NCBI GenBank assembly: GCA_005885285.1
Contig: VAZG01000013.1
Coordinates: forward strand, 1 to 38,679
Direction: 5' to 3'
Origin: Alphaproteobacteria bacterium
Lineage (GTDB): Bacteria; Pseudomonadota; Alphaproteobacteria; Rhizobiales; Xanthobacteraceae
Length of the DNA: 38,679 nucleotides
Under the pieces are notes generated by a model. The model was not told the origin of the DNA. It did no database searches and saw nothing but the letters and a program-made list of their open reading frames with translations. The translations under genes were made by a program, and so were the position numbers. Below, piece by piece: positions 23,962 through 32,706 of this stretch (its first letter is position 1; the number at the start of each line of letters is the position of its first letter).

Positions 23962-24837
23962 ATGGCCAGTCACCACGGGCTCATCACTACCGCGGAACTC
24001 GCCGGCGTGCTCGGCCAGCCCGAGCTTCGGCTGTTCGATTGCACCACCTATCTCGAATACCAGCCGGAAGGCAGCGACGTTCCCTATATCGCCGTGTCCG
24101 GCAAGCGCACGTTCGAGGCCGGCCACATTCCCCGCGCGGATTTTCTCGATTTGCAGGGCGAGTTCTCGCAACCGAACGCGACGCTTCATTTCATGATGCC
24201 AGAGGTCGTCCAGCTCGAGGCCGCCTTCGGCCGACACGGGATTGGAACGGGTAGCCGCGTGGTGCTGTATTCGATCGGCACGGCCATGTGGGCGACCCGA
24301 TTCTGGTGGATGCTTCAGTCGCTGGGCTTTGAGAACGCGTCCGTGCTCGATGGCGGCCTCGACAAATGGAAGGCTGAGGGCCGCGCTCTCGAGACCGGCC
24401 CCGCGAAAGGCTATCCGCCGGCGACGTTTACCGCGAACCCACGACCAGGATATTTCGTCGGCAAGCACGACGTCCTTGCTGCCGGCACCGATCGCAACAC
24501 CGTGGTCGTCAACGCGCTCAACCCGCAACTGCATGGGGGACTGGAGCCGAGCCGTTACGGAAGGCCCGGCCGCATTCCCGGCAGCGTCAATGTTTCCGCC
24601 GCGACGCTGGTCGATCCGCAGACCAAGGCGTTCGTCCCGCTCGCCGACGCAGACGCGAAATTCGCGGCGCAAGGCATCACAAGGGACAAGCGCGTGGTGG
24701 CCTATTGCGGCGGCGGCATTTCGGCTACCATCGACCTGTTCATGCTGCGCCGGCTCGGCTACGACGATCTGACCCTCTACGACGCTTCAATGAGCGAGTG
24801 GGCAAAAGACGAATCGCTGCCGATCGAGACGGGTTAG
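23962..24837 (+). CDS. Thiosulfate/3-mercaptopyruvate-type sulfurtransferase (two rhodanese domains)
   Basis: A 291-residue protein with two rhodanese domains. The C-terminal one carries the catalytic loop CGGGISAT with Cys at 249, which takes sulfur from a donor such as thiosulfate and passes it to cyanide or a thiol. In the N-terminal domain the corresponding loop is SIGTAMW and has no Cys, as expected for the inactive half. The loop sequence CGGGI is closer to thiosulfate than mercaptopyruvate enzymes, but this is not decisive. Strong ribosome site AGGAAGG before the ATG. Confidence 0.9.
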   Translation: MASHHGLITTAELAGVLGQPELRLFDCTTYLEYQPEGSDVPYIAVSGKRTFEAGHIPRADFLDLQGEFSQPNATLHFMMPEVVQLEAAFGRHGIGTGSRVVLYSIGTAMWATRFWWMLQSLGFENASVLDGGLDKWKAEGRALETGPAKGYPPATFTANPRPGYFVGKHDVLAAGTDRNTVVVNALNPQLHGGLEPSRYGRPGRIPGSVNVSAATLVDPQTKAFVPLADADAKFAAQGITRDKRVVAYCGGGISATIDLFMLRRLGYDDLTLYDASMSEWAKDESLPIETG

Positions 24838-24847
24838 GTTGTTTCGA

Positions 24848-25792
24848 TCACGCCGGCACATTGGGATCGGGAACGACCTTCGGCCCGGTCATCTCGGGCC
24901 GGTTCACGAGATAGAGCCCGGCGATCACGAGCAGCGCCGCGGCGCCGAAGGCCGGCGTCAAGGTGTCATGCATGATGAAGTAGCTCGCCACTACCCCGAA
25001 CAACGGCGTGATAAAGGTGAAGGCCGACAACTTGCTGGCGGAATAGGCCTTCACCAATGCAAACCACAGCGTGAAGGTCAGCCCGACCACCCAGAACGCC
25101 TGATAGGCCAACAGCGACAGCGACAAGACGTGAGGGGCGTGGGTGATCTTTTCACCTGTGATCCAGGCGGCCAGCCCAAGGATCGGGATCGAAAGCGCGA
25201 CCTGGTAGCCGAGGCCCTTTTCCGCGGGCGCCTTGATCAGCGCGGTCGCCTTCACGAGCAGCGTCGTCGCCGCCCACAGCGCGCCCCCGCCGACGATCAG
25301 GAGATCGCCGAGCAGCACACTGGCATCGACATTGGCCTGGGGAACACCGATCGCGAGCGCGACGCCGGCAAAGCACAGCGCCAGCCCGCCCCATTGCGAC
25401 CCCCGCAGCCGCTCGCCGAGAAACAGATAGGAACCCAGTGCCACAAAGAACGGCGCGGTGTAGAGAAACACCACCGCGCGCGAGGCCGAGGTCAACAGCA
25501 GGCCGCGATAGATCAGCACGAATTCAATGCCGAAGATCAGGCCCGCGCTTAATCCCGGCCACAAGGTGCCGTCGCGCGCGAACAATCTGACGCCGCGCAC
25601 CCAACCGATGATGAGCAGGACCGGCAACGCTCCAATCGAACGGCTCAGCGCCTGCAGCATCGGCGGCACGTCCGGCAGCACCAGCTTGACCGCGATCTGG
25701 TTGAAGCCCCAGGACAGGCACAACATCAGCATCAGCGCGACGGCCCCTGCACTGAGCGGCCGCGCGGAAGGACTCAATCGATCAGATGACAT
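24848..25792 (-). CDS. DMT-superfamily (EamA) transporter
   Basis: A 314-residue inner-membrane protein with ten hydrophobic segments in two halves, each an EamA repeat (first: SWGFNQIAVKLVLPDVPP, second: LLGDLLIVGGGALWAATTLL). Such permeases export metabolites or amino acids; no specific substrate can be named. The ATG at 25792 is chosen because the repeat starts soon after it; the frame is open far upstream through zur but is not family-like. The ribosome site GGGGAG is very close to the ATG. It starts 35 bases after the zur stop and is probably in the same transcript. Confidence 0.87.
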   Translation of the reverse strand: MSSDRLSPSARPLSAGAVALMLMLCLSWGFNQIAVKLVLPDVPPMLQALSRSIGALPVLLIIGWVRGVRLFARDGTLWPGLSAGLIFGIEFVLIYRGLLLTSASRAVVFLYTAPFFVALGSYLFLGERLRGSQWGGLALCFAGVALAIGVPQANVDASVLLGDLLIVGGGALWAATTLLVKATALIKAPAEKGLGYQVALSIPILGLAAWITGEKITHAPHVLSLSLLAYQAFWVVGLTFTLWFALVKAYSASKLSAFTFITPLFGVVASYFIMHDTLTPAFGAAALLVIAGLYLVNRPEMTGPKVVPDPNVPA

Positions 25793-25827
25793 ATCTCCCC
25801 GATGCCGGCTTTGCCGCCGTGTTGTTA

Positions 25828-26325
25828 TTAGTTCGATGATGCACTCTGGCAGTGCGCGCAGGTGCCGGTGATTTCGACGACGGATAATTTGGGTGCAAAG
25901 CCGGTGGCGCGCGCCGCCGAGTTGAGGCTTTGCGCCACCGGCACGGCCGGAATCTCGCCGACCGAGCCGCAGCGCTCGCAGATCAAGAACGCCACCATCG
26001 CGGCCGCGTCGTGGTCGTGCGCGCAGGCGAGAAACGCATTGCGGCTCTCGATGCGGTGCACGAGGCCGTTCGCCATCAGGAACTCGAGCGCGCGGTAGAC
26101 CGTGATCGGCGCCGGCCGCTGCATCGACTTCGCAAGATCGTCGATCACCTCGTAGGCGCCGAGCGGGCGGTGGCTGGACAGCAATGCCTGCAACACCTGG
26201 CGGCGGATCGGCGTCAGTTTCTGCGCCCTTGCCTTGCAGACCCGCTCGGCATGCATCAAGGCGTCCGCGGTGCAACGGCCGTGATCATGATCGGGTGCTG
26301 GAAAAGCGGGTTTCAAACGGGTCAT
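25828..26325 (-). CDS. zur: Zinc uptake regulator (Fur family)
   Basis: A 165-residue Fur-family repressor. It has the winged-helix part (LTPIRRQVLQALLSSHRPLG and PITVYRALEFLMANGLVHRI) and the metal part: C116 and C119 (ICERCG) with C156 and C159 (GTCAHC) form the structural zinc site, and the CAHDHD stretch (C101, H103, H105) supplies the regulatory site. The pattern fits Zur better than Fur or PerR. With zinc bound it represses zinc uptake genes. The ATG at 26325 gives the family length; there is no strong ribosome site and an in-frame start farther upstream (26388) is possible. The DMT permease follows on the same strand. Confidence 0.85.
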   Translation of the reverse strand: MTRLKPAFPAPDHDHGRCTADALMHAERVCKARAQKLTPIRRQVLQALLSSHRPLGAYEVIDDLAKSMQRPAPITVYRALEFLMANGLVHRIESRNAFLACAHDHDAAAMVAFLICERCGSVGEIPAVPVAQSLNSAARATGFAPKLSVVEITGTCAHCQSASSN

Positions 26326-26432
26326 CGCGGCGATTTGTAGCAGTTTGCCTCGCAATCCCAAAGCCCAGCCGGAACTCGTTCCAGCCATGTTCTGAGAGCG
26401 GGGCAGCCTTCTATACACTTGCCATCAAAAAT

Positions 26433-26450
26433 TAATAAGCTAGCTTATTA
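26433..26450. promoter_or_regulatory. 18-bp perfect palindrome, probable MarR operator
   Basis: TAATAAGCTAGCTTATTA is a perfect palindrome in an AT-rich island between zur and the marR gene, 53 bases before the marR start codon. MarR proteins bind such ~18-base inverted repeats over their own promoters. Its position also lets it affect zur, which diverges from here. Confidence 0.75.
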
Positions 26451-26502
26451 TATCTAAAGCTTACGGAGCAAATCCAAAGCTTAGGAAGATGGGGCGACAC
26501 AG

Positions 26503-26982
26503 ATGCGTGGTTCCGTGGATATGAACTTTCTGTTTACGCTCGGCGAGGTGCAGCGCCTGGTGCGCGCCTACGCCGACAAGGAGGCCGCGCGCTTTGGCAT
26601 TACCCGAGCGCAATGGGCGGTGTTGGCCAAGGTGGAACGCAACGAGGGCATGAAGCAGTCGGAACTCGCCGAGCAGATGGAGATGCAGCCGATCACGCTG
26701 ACGCGGCTGATCGATAAGCTTTGCGACAGCAGCTGGATCGAACGCCGCGGTGACGATACCGACCGCCGCGTCAACCGCCTTTATTTGCGCAAGGCTGGCC
26801 GGCAATTGCTGGCAAAATTGAGTGGGCTGCGGTCGGAGCTGACCGCGACTGCGCTCGAAGGCATCAACCCTGCCGATGCGCATCGCCTGCTCGCCCAGCT
26901 CGAAATGATCAAGGAAAACGTGCGCAACGCCATTCAAAATACGCCGGCGGAGCCTCCGAAGAAGGAGCAGCGTTATGGCTGA
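26503..26982 (+). CDS. MarR-family transcriptional regulator
   Basis: A 159-residue winged-helix regulator: the recognition helix region (MKQSELAEQMEMQPITLTRL) is followed by the wing (RRGDDTDRRVNRLYL). The last helices form the dimer interface. Binding of a phenolic or hydrophobic ligand to MarR proteins usually releases DNA. The ATG at 26503 is the first start; an in-frame ATG at 26521 is also possible. It overlaps the next gene by 8 bases, so it is the first gene of the efflux operon and most likely its repressor. Confidence 0.9.
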   Translation: MRGSVDMNFLFTLGEVQRLVRAYADKEAARFGITRAQWAVLAKVERNEGMKQSELAEQMEMQPITLTRLIDKLCDSSWIERRGDDTDRRVNRLYLRKAGRQLLAKLSGLRSELTATALEGINPADAHRLLAQLEMIKENVRNAIQNTPAEPPKKEQRYG

Positions 26983-28138
26983 TCCGGTACTGAAGTTTCC
27001 GCCCGAACAAAAGACCAGTCCAGAGGCCAAGCCGCGGATCAAGATCGCCGCGGAGCCGCGGCGGCGCCTGATGGCCGGCATGCGGCGCTACCGCCGCTTT
27101 CTGTTGCTCGTGGTGTTGCCGATCGCGGCCGTCATCGCCGGATTGGTGTTCTATCTCAATGGCGGCCGCTACGTGACCACCGACGACGCCTATGTCGGCG
27201 CGCAGAAGGTTCTGATCACGCCGGACATTTCCGGCAAAATCGATAAGGTCGTGGTCAAGGAAGGCCAGCATGTCAACGAAGGCGGCGTGCTGTTTATGAT
27301 CGACCCGGAGCCGTTCCGCCTTGCGGTCGACCAGGCCAAGGCACAGCTCGAGCAGGCCAAGACCACCTATGACAACCTCGTCGCCAACATCAAAATCTAC
27401 GGGCAGATGCTTGATCTGGCGCAGCAGGGCGTCGACTTGAAGCAGCGCGACGTCGATCGCAAACAGGCGCTGGTCAAGAACAATGTCGGCTCGCAGCTCG
27501 ACCTCGACAATTCGGCCACCAGCCTCGTCACCGCGGGCGCGCAAGCGCAATTCGTCAGGCAGCAGCTTTCCAATGCAAAAGCCCAGTTGCTCGGCAATCC
27601 CGATTTGCCGCTAGAGCAATTTCCGCCCTACGCCCAGGCCAAGGCGGCGCTCGCCATGGCGCAGCGCAACCTCGATCACACCGTGATGCGCGCGCCGATG
27701 GCCGGCGTCGCGACCCAGGTCGAGCAGATCCAGCTGGGCCGCTTCATCGCGGCCGGCACGCCGGTGTTTTCCATCATTGATGTGGCCAACCCGTGGGTCG
27801 ACGCCAATCCGAAAGAATCCGATTTCACCTATGTTGCGGTCGGCCAGCCGGTCACGCTCGACGTCGATGCGTTCCCGAACCACGTGTTCAAGGGCTATGT
27901 CGGCTCGCTCTCGCCCGGCACCGGTGCGCAGTTTGCGATCCTGCCGCCGCAGAACGCCACCGGCAATTTCGTCAAGGTGGTGCAGCGCGTCCCGGTGCGG
28001 ATCTACTTCGACAAGAATGACAAGTTCGTGGGCAAGCTGAAGGCCGGCATGAGCGTCTATGCCACCATCGACACCGGCCATCGCCGCTCGCTTGCCGCAC
28101 TGCTCGGCTTGTCGCCGGCGGCCGCAAACCAGGACTGA
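26975..28138 (+). CDS. emrA: HlyD/EmrA-family membrane fusion protein
   Basis: A 387-residue periplasmic adaptor with one membrane segment (about 41-62), a biotinyl-lipoyl-like part (VTTDDAYVGAQKVLITPDI and KVVVKEGQHVNEGG), a long coiled-coil hairpin (residues ~110-220) and a beta-barrel. The TTDDAYV motif is typical of EmrA, which links the inner-membrane pump EmrB to an outer-membrane channel. Ribosome site AAGGAG precedes the ATG, which lies 8 bases inside marR. No outer-membrane channel gene is seen nearby. Confidence 0.93.
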   Translation: MADPVLKFPPEQKTSPEAKPRIKIAAEPRRRLMAGMRRYRRFLLLVVLPIAAVIAGLVFYLNGGRYVTTDDAYVGAQKVLITPDISGKIDKVVVKEGQHVNEGGVLFMIDPEPFRLAVDQAKAQLEQAKTTYDNLVANIKIYGQMLDLAQQGVDLKQRDVDRKQALVKNNVGSQLDLDNSATSLVTAGAQAQFVRQQLSNAKAQLLGNPDLPLEQFPPYAQAKAALAMAQRNLDHTVMRAPMAGVATQVEQIQLGRFIAAGTPVFSIIDVANPWVDANPKESDFTYVAVGQPVTLDVDAFPNHVFKGYVGSLSPGTGAQFAILPPQNATGNFVKVVQRVPVRIYFDKNDKFVGKLKAGMSVYATIDTGHRRSLAALLGLSPAAANQD

Positions 28139-28143
28139 CGATC

Positions 28144-29700
28144 ATGGCCGGTCCGGCGTCGGTTCCCTTAGCACCCGGCCTACGGCGGAACATGGTGACG
28201 ATCTGCGCCATGACCGCGACCATCATGCAGGCGCTCGACACCACCATCGCCAATGTCGCGCTGCCCTATATGCAGGGCACGCTGTCGGCGTCGCAGGACC
28301 AGATCAATTGGGTGCTGACCTCCTACATCGTCGCCGCCGCCATCATGACCGCGCCGGTGGGCTGGATCGCCAACCGTTTCGGGCGCAAGCGGATCTTCAT
28401 CCTGTGCTCGGGCGGCTTCACCATTGCTTCGGTGCTGTGCGGGCTCGCCCAGGACATCGACCAGATGGTGCTGTTCCGCCTGCTGCAGGGCGTGTTCGGT
28501 GCGGCGCTGGTGCCGCTGTCGCAAGCGGTCATGCTCGATTCCTACGCGCTGCATGAGCGGGCGAAGGCGATGTCGATCTGGGGCATGGGCGTGATGATGG
28601 GCCCGATCATGGGACCTTCGCTCGGCGCCTGGCTGACCGAGACCTATTCTTGGCACTGGGTGTTCTTCGTCAATTTGCCGTTCGGCTTCTTCACCGTGCT
28701 CGGCCTGATGGTCTTCATGGACGAGACCAGGAAGGACCTCAATTTGCGTTTCGACTGGTTCGGCTTCGCGGCGCTCGCGGTCGCCATCGGCTCGCTGCAG
28801 CTCGCGCTCGACCGCGGCGAACAGCTCGGCTGGCTGGAATCCAACGAGATCGTTGCGGAATTCATCATATCCGCCGTCGGCTTCTATTATTTCTTCGCGC
28901 ATTCGTTCACGACCGCAAAGCCGTTCATTCAGTTTGCGCTGTTCAAGGACAAGAACTTCGTCACCGGCTGCATCTTCATGGCCGTCATGGGTCTCGTGCT
29001 GTACTCGACCATGGCGCTGGCCTCGCCCTATTTGCAAAACGTGATCGGCTACCCGATCATCACCGCGGGCGTGCTGCTGGCGAGCCGCGGCTGCGGCACC
29101 TTCGTCGCCATGATGCTGGTCGGGCGCCTGATGCGCTATATCGAGGCACGCACGCTGATCGTCTCCGGCCTTGGCCTAACCGCGCTGTCGTTGTTCTACA
29201 TGACCGGCTGGACCGATCAGACCGGGGTGCCGGAGATCGTCAGCTGGAGCATCATCCAGGGTTTCGGCTTTGGCCTGGTATTCGTGCCGCTCTCCACGGT
29301 GGCGTTCCTCACCCTTCCCAACCAGTTGCGCACCGACGGCACCTCGATGCTGACCCTGATGCGCAACGTCGCGAGCTCGGTCGGCATTTCCATCGTGATC
29401 GCACAACTGACCGAGGGATCGCGGCGCGTCTATGCGGTTCTCTCCGAGCACATCAATCCGTTCAATCATGCGATGCAGATGCCCAGCGTGACCGGCATGA
29501 TCAACATGAACACCGACCAAGGCCGCGCCATGGCGGATGTGATGGTCAGCCTGCAGGCTCAGATCATCGCGTTTTCGCAGGACTACCAATTGGTGATGCT
29601 GTTTATCCTGGCCTCGATCCCGCTCGCGATCATGATCGGCTCGACCAAGGCCGCCCTGCGCAAGCAGACGGCGGGACCGGAACACGCGGTGATCGAATAA
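28144..29700 (+). CDS. emrB: DHA2-family MFS multidrug transporter (EmrB type)
   Basis: A 518-residue protein with 14 hydrophobic segments, the DHA2 layout. Motif A (NRFGRKRIF) and motif C (GMGVMMGPIMGPSLGAWL) are present, and ALDTTIANVALPYMQGTLSASQ in the first segment is typical of EmrB/QacA proton antiporters. It starts 5 bases after emrA and is surely in the same operon. It would export drugs or phenolic compounds across both membranes with EmrA. The specific substrates are unknown. Confidence 0.94.
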   Translation: MAGPASVPLAPGLRRNMVTICAMTATIMQALDTTIANVALPYMQGTLSASQDQINWVLTSYIVAAAIMTAPVGWIANRFGRKRIFILCSGGFTIASVLCGLAQDIDQMVLFRLLQGVFGAALVPLSQAVMLDSYALHERAKAMSIWGMGVMMGPIMGPSLGAWLTETYSWHWVFFVNLPFGFFTVLGLMVFMDETRKDLNLRFDWFGFAALAVAIGSLQLALDRGEQLGWLESNEIVAEFIISAVGFYYFFAHSFTTAKPFIQFALFKDKNFVTGCIFMAVMGLVLYSTMALASPYLQNVIGYPIITAGVLLASRGCGTFVAMMLVGRLMRYIEARTLIVSGLGLTALSLFYMTGWTDQTGVPEIVSWSIIQGFGFGLVFVPLSTVAFLTLPNQLRTDGTSMLTLMRNVASSVGISIVIAQLTEGSRRVYAVLSEHINPFNHAMQMPSVTGMINMNTDQGRAMADVMVSLQAQIIAFSQDYQLVMLFILASIPLAIMIGSTKAALRKQTAGPEHAVIE

Positions 29701-29725
29701 GGCGCGGCTCGCGCCCGGTCGCAGC

Positions 29726-29819
29726 TCGTCATACGCGGGCTTGACCCGCGTACCCATCAATGTTCATGAGAATGGTTTTCAAGGGAGATGGATGGCCGGG
29801 TCAAGCCCGGCCATGACGA
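29726..29819. repeat. Palindromic intergenic repeat, likely bidirectional terminator
   Basis: Outer arms TCGTCAT/ATGACGA (29726-29732, 29813-29819) enclose hairpins TACGCGGG/CCCGCGTA (29732-29739, 29745-29752) and ATGGCCGGG/CCCGGCCAT (29792-29800, 29806-29814). It lies between the converging ends of emrB and pcaG, where it could stop transcription from both sides. The type is common in bradyrhizobia. Confidence 0.75.
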
Positions 29820-29828
29820 ATTTCCAAA

Positions 29829-30440
29829 TCACACGTCGAAGAACGCCGTCTCGTTGTCGCCCTGCAGGTGCACGTCGAAATGATAGACGCCGGCCGCGCC
29901 AGCCTGGCGCGTTGCGATCAGGGTTGAGCGCCGGTCGGCGGGCACCAGCGCCAGCACGGAATCGGCCGCATTCGCCGCCTCGCCGTCGAAATAGATCCTG
30001 GTATAGAGATGCAACAGCATGCCGCGCGCGTAGACCGCGAGCACGATATGCGGCGCCTGTGGCTTGCCGTCGGGATCGGCGACCGGCCCCGGCTTGATGG
30101 TGTCGAACCAATAGGCGCCGTTGGCGTCGGTGCCGCAGCGGCCAAAGCCCCGGAACGTCGAATTGGGCAAGGCGCGCTTGTCCTGCGGATCGGCAAGGCG
30201 GCCCTGCGCATCGGCCTGCCATACCTCGAGCATGCAATCCGGCACCGGCTGACCGTCGCCGTCGAACACCCTCCCTCCGACCCTGATGCGATCGCCTGAA
30301 GTATCAGGGGTCACGAGGTTGTTGGAGAAAGCGTCGTTCCAGGCATATTTGCCGGACGGCGTAAGGCCGTAGGCGAAGTACGGACCGACCGTCTGCGAGG
30401 GCGTGATCCCTTTCGCAATTTCTTTCCTCGTGTCTTGCAC
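29829..30440 (-). CDS. pcaG: Protocatechuate 3,4-dioxygenase alpha subunit
   Basis: A 203-residue subunit of the intradiol dioxygenase that cleaves protocatechuate to beta-carboxy-cis,cis-muconate. The family opening TPSQTVGPYFAYGL and the stretches MLEVWQADAQGR and HIVLAVYARGMLLHLYTRIYF are seen. As usual for the alpha chain, the four iron ligands are not all kept; the active site sits in the beta chain. It starts with GTG at 30440, sharing one base with the TAG stop of pcaH, so the two are translationally coupled. Confidence 0.95.
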   Translation of the reverse strand: MQDTRKEIAKGITPSQTVGPYFAYGLTPSGKYAWNDAFSNNLVTPDTSGDRIRVGGRVFDGDGQPVPDCMLEVWQADAQGRLADPQDKRALPNSTFRGFGRCGTDANGAYWFDTIKPGPVADPDGKPQAPHIVLAVYARGMLLHLYTRIYFDGEAANAADSVLALVPADRRSTLIATRQAGAAGVYHFDVHLQGDNETAFFDV

Positions 30441-31141
30441 TATTTGGTCTCCATCGGCGTGGCATTGCGCCCACGCAGCACGATGTCAAAGCGATAGCAC
30501 AGCGCCCATTCCGGCTTGGTGTTTTCCAGGTCGAAGGCGGAAATCATCCGCAGCCTTGCCTTCTCGTCGGTCACCGAATTGAAGATCGGATCGAACGGAA
30601 ACAGCGGATCGCCCGGAAAATACATCTGTGTCACCAGCCGCGAGACAAAGGAATGGCCGAACACCGAGAAATGGATGTGCGCCGGCCGCCAGGCGTTGTG
30701 GTGGTTGCCCCAGGGATAGGCGCCGGGCTTGATGGTGACGAATTTGTAGTATCCCTCGCTATCCGACTGCGCGCGGCCGGCGCCGGTGAAATTCGGATCG
30801 AGCGGCGCCGGATGCTGGTCGACGACGTGGACGTAGCGGCCGCAGGCATTGGCCTGCCAGATTTCGAGCAGCGTGTTCGGCACGCCGCGGCCGTCTTCAT
30901 CGAGCACATGACCGTGCACGATGATGCGCTCGCCGAGCGGCTCGCCCTTGTGCTGGATGGTGAGGTCGCTGTCGTTTTCGCGCACGGTCTCGTGGCCGTA
31001 GACCGGACCGGTCAGTTCCGACAGCGTGTGGCGCATCGGGATCAGCGGCTTCGAAGGTGACCGCTTGATCGTGCTGCGATAGGCCGGCGACAGCCGCGCA
31101 GGATGCGCTGCGTTGCTGGCGGTGGGATAGATCAATGTCAT
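30440..31141 (-). CDS. pcaH: Protocatechuate 3,4-dioxygenase beta subunit
   Basis: A 234-residue catalytic subunit. The Fe(III) ligands are visible: a Tyr in ACGRYVHVVDQH, a Tyr in PGAYPWGN and two His in RPAHIHFSVFG. The first ~45 residues give the beta-type extension. With PcaG it forms the oligomeric enzyme that opens the aromatic ring of protocatechuate between the two hydroxyls. The ATG at 31141 has GGGAGG about 7 bases upstream; the longer open frame comes from the adjacent repeat. pcaG follows directly. Confidence 0.95.
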   Translation of the reverse strand: MTLIYPTASNAAHPARLSPAYRSTIKRSPSKPLIPMRHTLSELTGPVYGHETVRENDSDLTIQHKGEPLGERIIVHGHVLDEDGRGVPNTLLEIWQANACGRYVHVVDQHPAPLDPNFTGAGRAQSDSEGYYKFVTIKPGAYPWGNHHNAWRPAHIHFSVFGHSFVSRLVTQMYFPGDPLFPFDPIFNSVTDEKARLRMISAFDLENTKPEWALCYRFDIVLRGRNATPMETK

Positions 31142-31161
31142 CCAAAACCTCCCGTCTATCT

Positions 31162-31257
31162 CCTCATGGTGAGGAGCGCGTCTTCGCGTCTCGAACCACG
31201 AGGCCCCAATGCGGCCCATCCTTCGAGACGCACGCGCGCGTGCTCCTCAGGATGAGG
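31162..31257. repeat. Palindromic intergenic repeat
   Basis: CCTCATGGTGAGGAGC (31162-31177) faces GCTCCTCAGGATGAGG (31242-31257), 14 of 16 matching, with inner arms GCGTCTCGAA/TTCGAGACGC (31186-31195, 31222-31231). A familiar Bradyrhizobium-type element, here between pcaF and pcaH, which are on the same strand. It may attenuate read-through from pcaF. Confidence 0.75.
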
Positions 31258-31266
31258 TCCGGCGAA

Positions 31267-32475
<1,209 letters not shown>

Positions 32476-32706
32476 TGATTTCCTCCGAACGCCGCGTTTT
32501 TCCCACGTTGAATAACCGTATTTATGACGGGTTTTAGGAGCGGCCTCGCGGCAGGTCAATTGATGGCTGCGTTTCGGCTGGCGCATTCGCGTGAGGGCGG
32601 ATATGCCCGCGCGGCTGCAAGACGGCCCGCCTGGGCGTGGAAAACGCGGCTTGCCACGGCAAAGGAATAGGACCAGGGGCCAAAGTTTTGTAGTTTGCGC
32701 CAGCCG

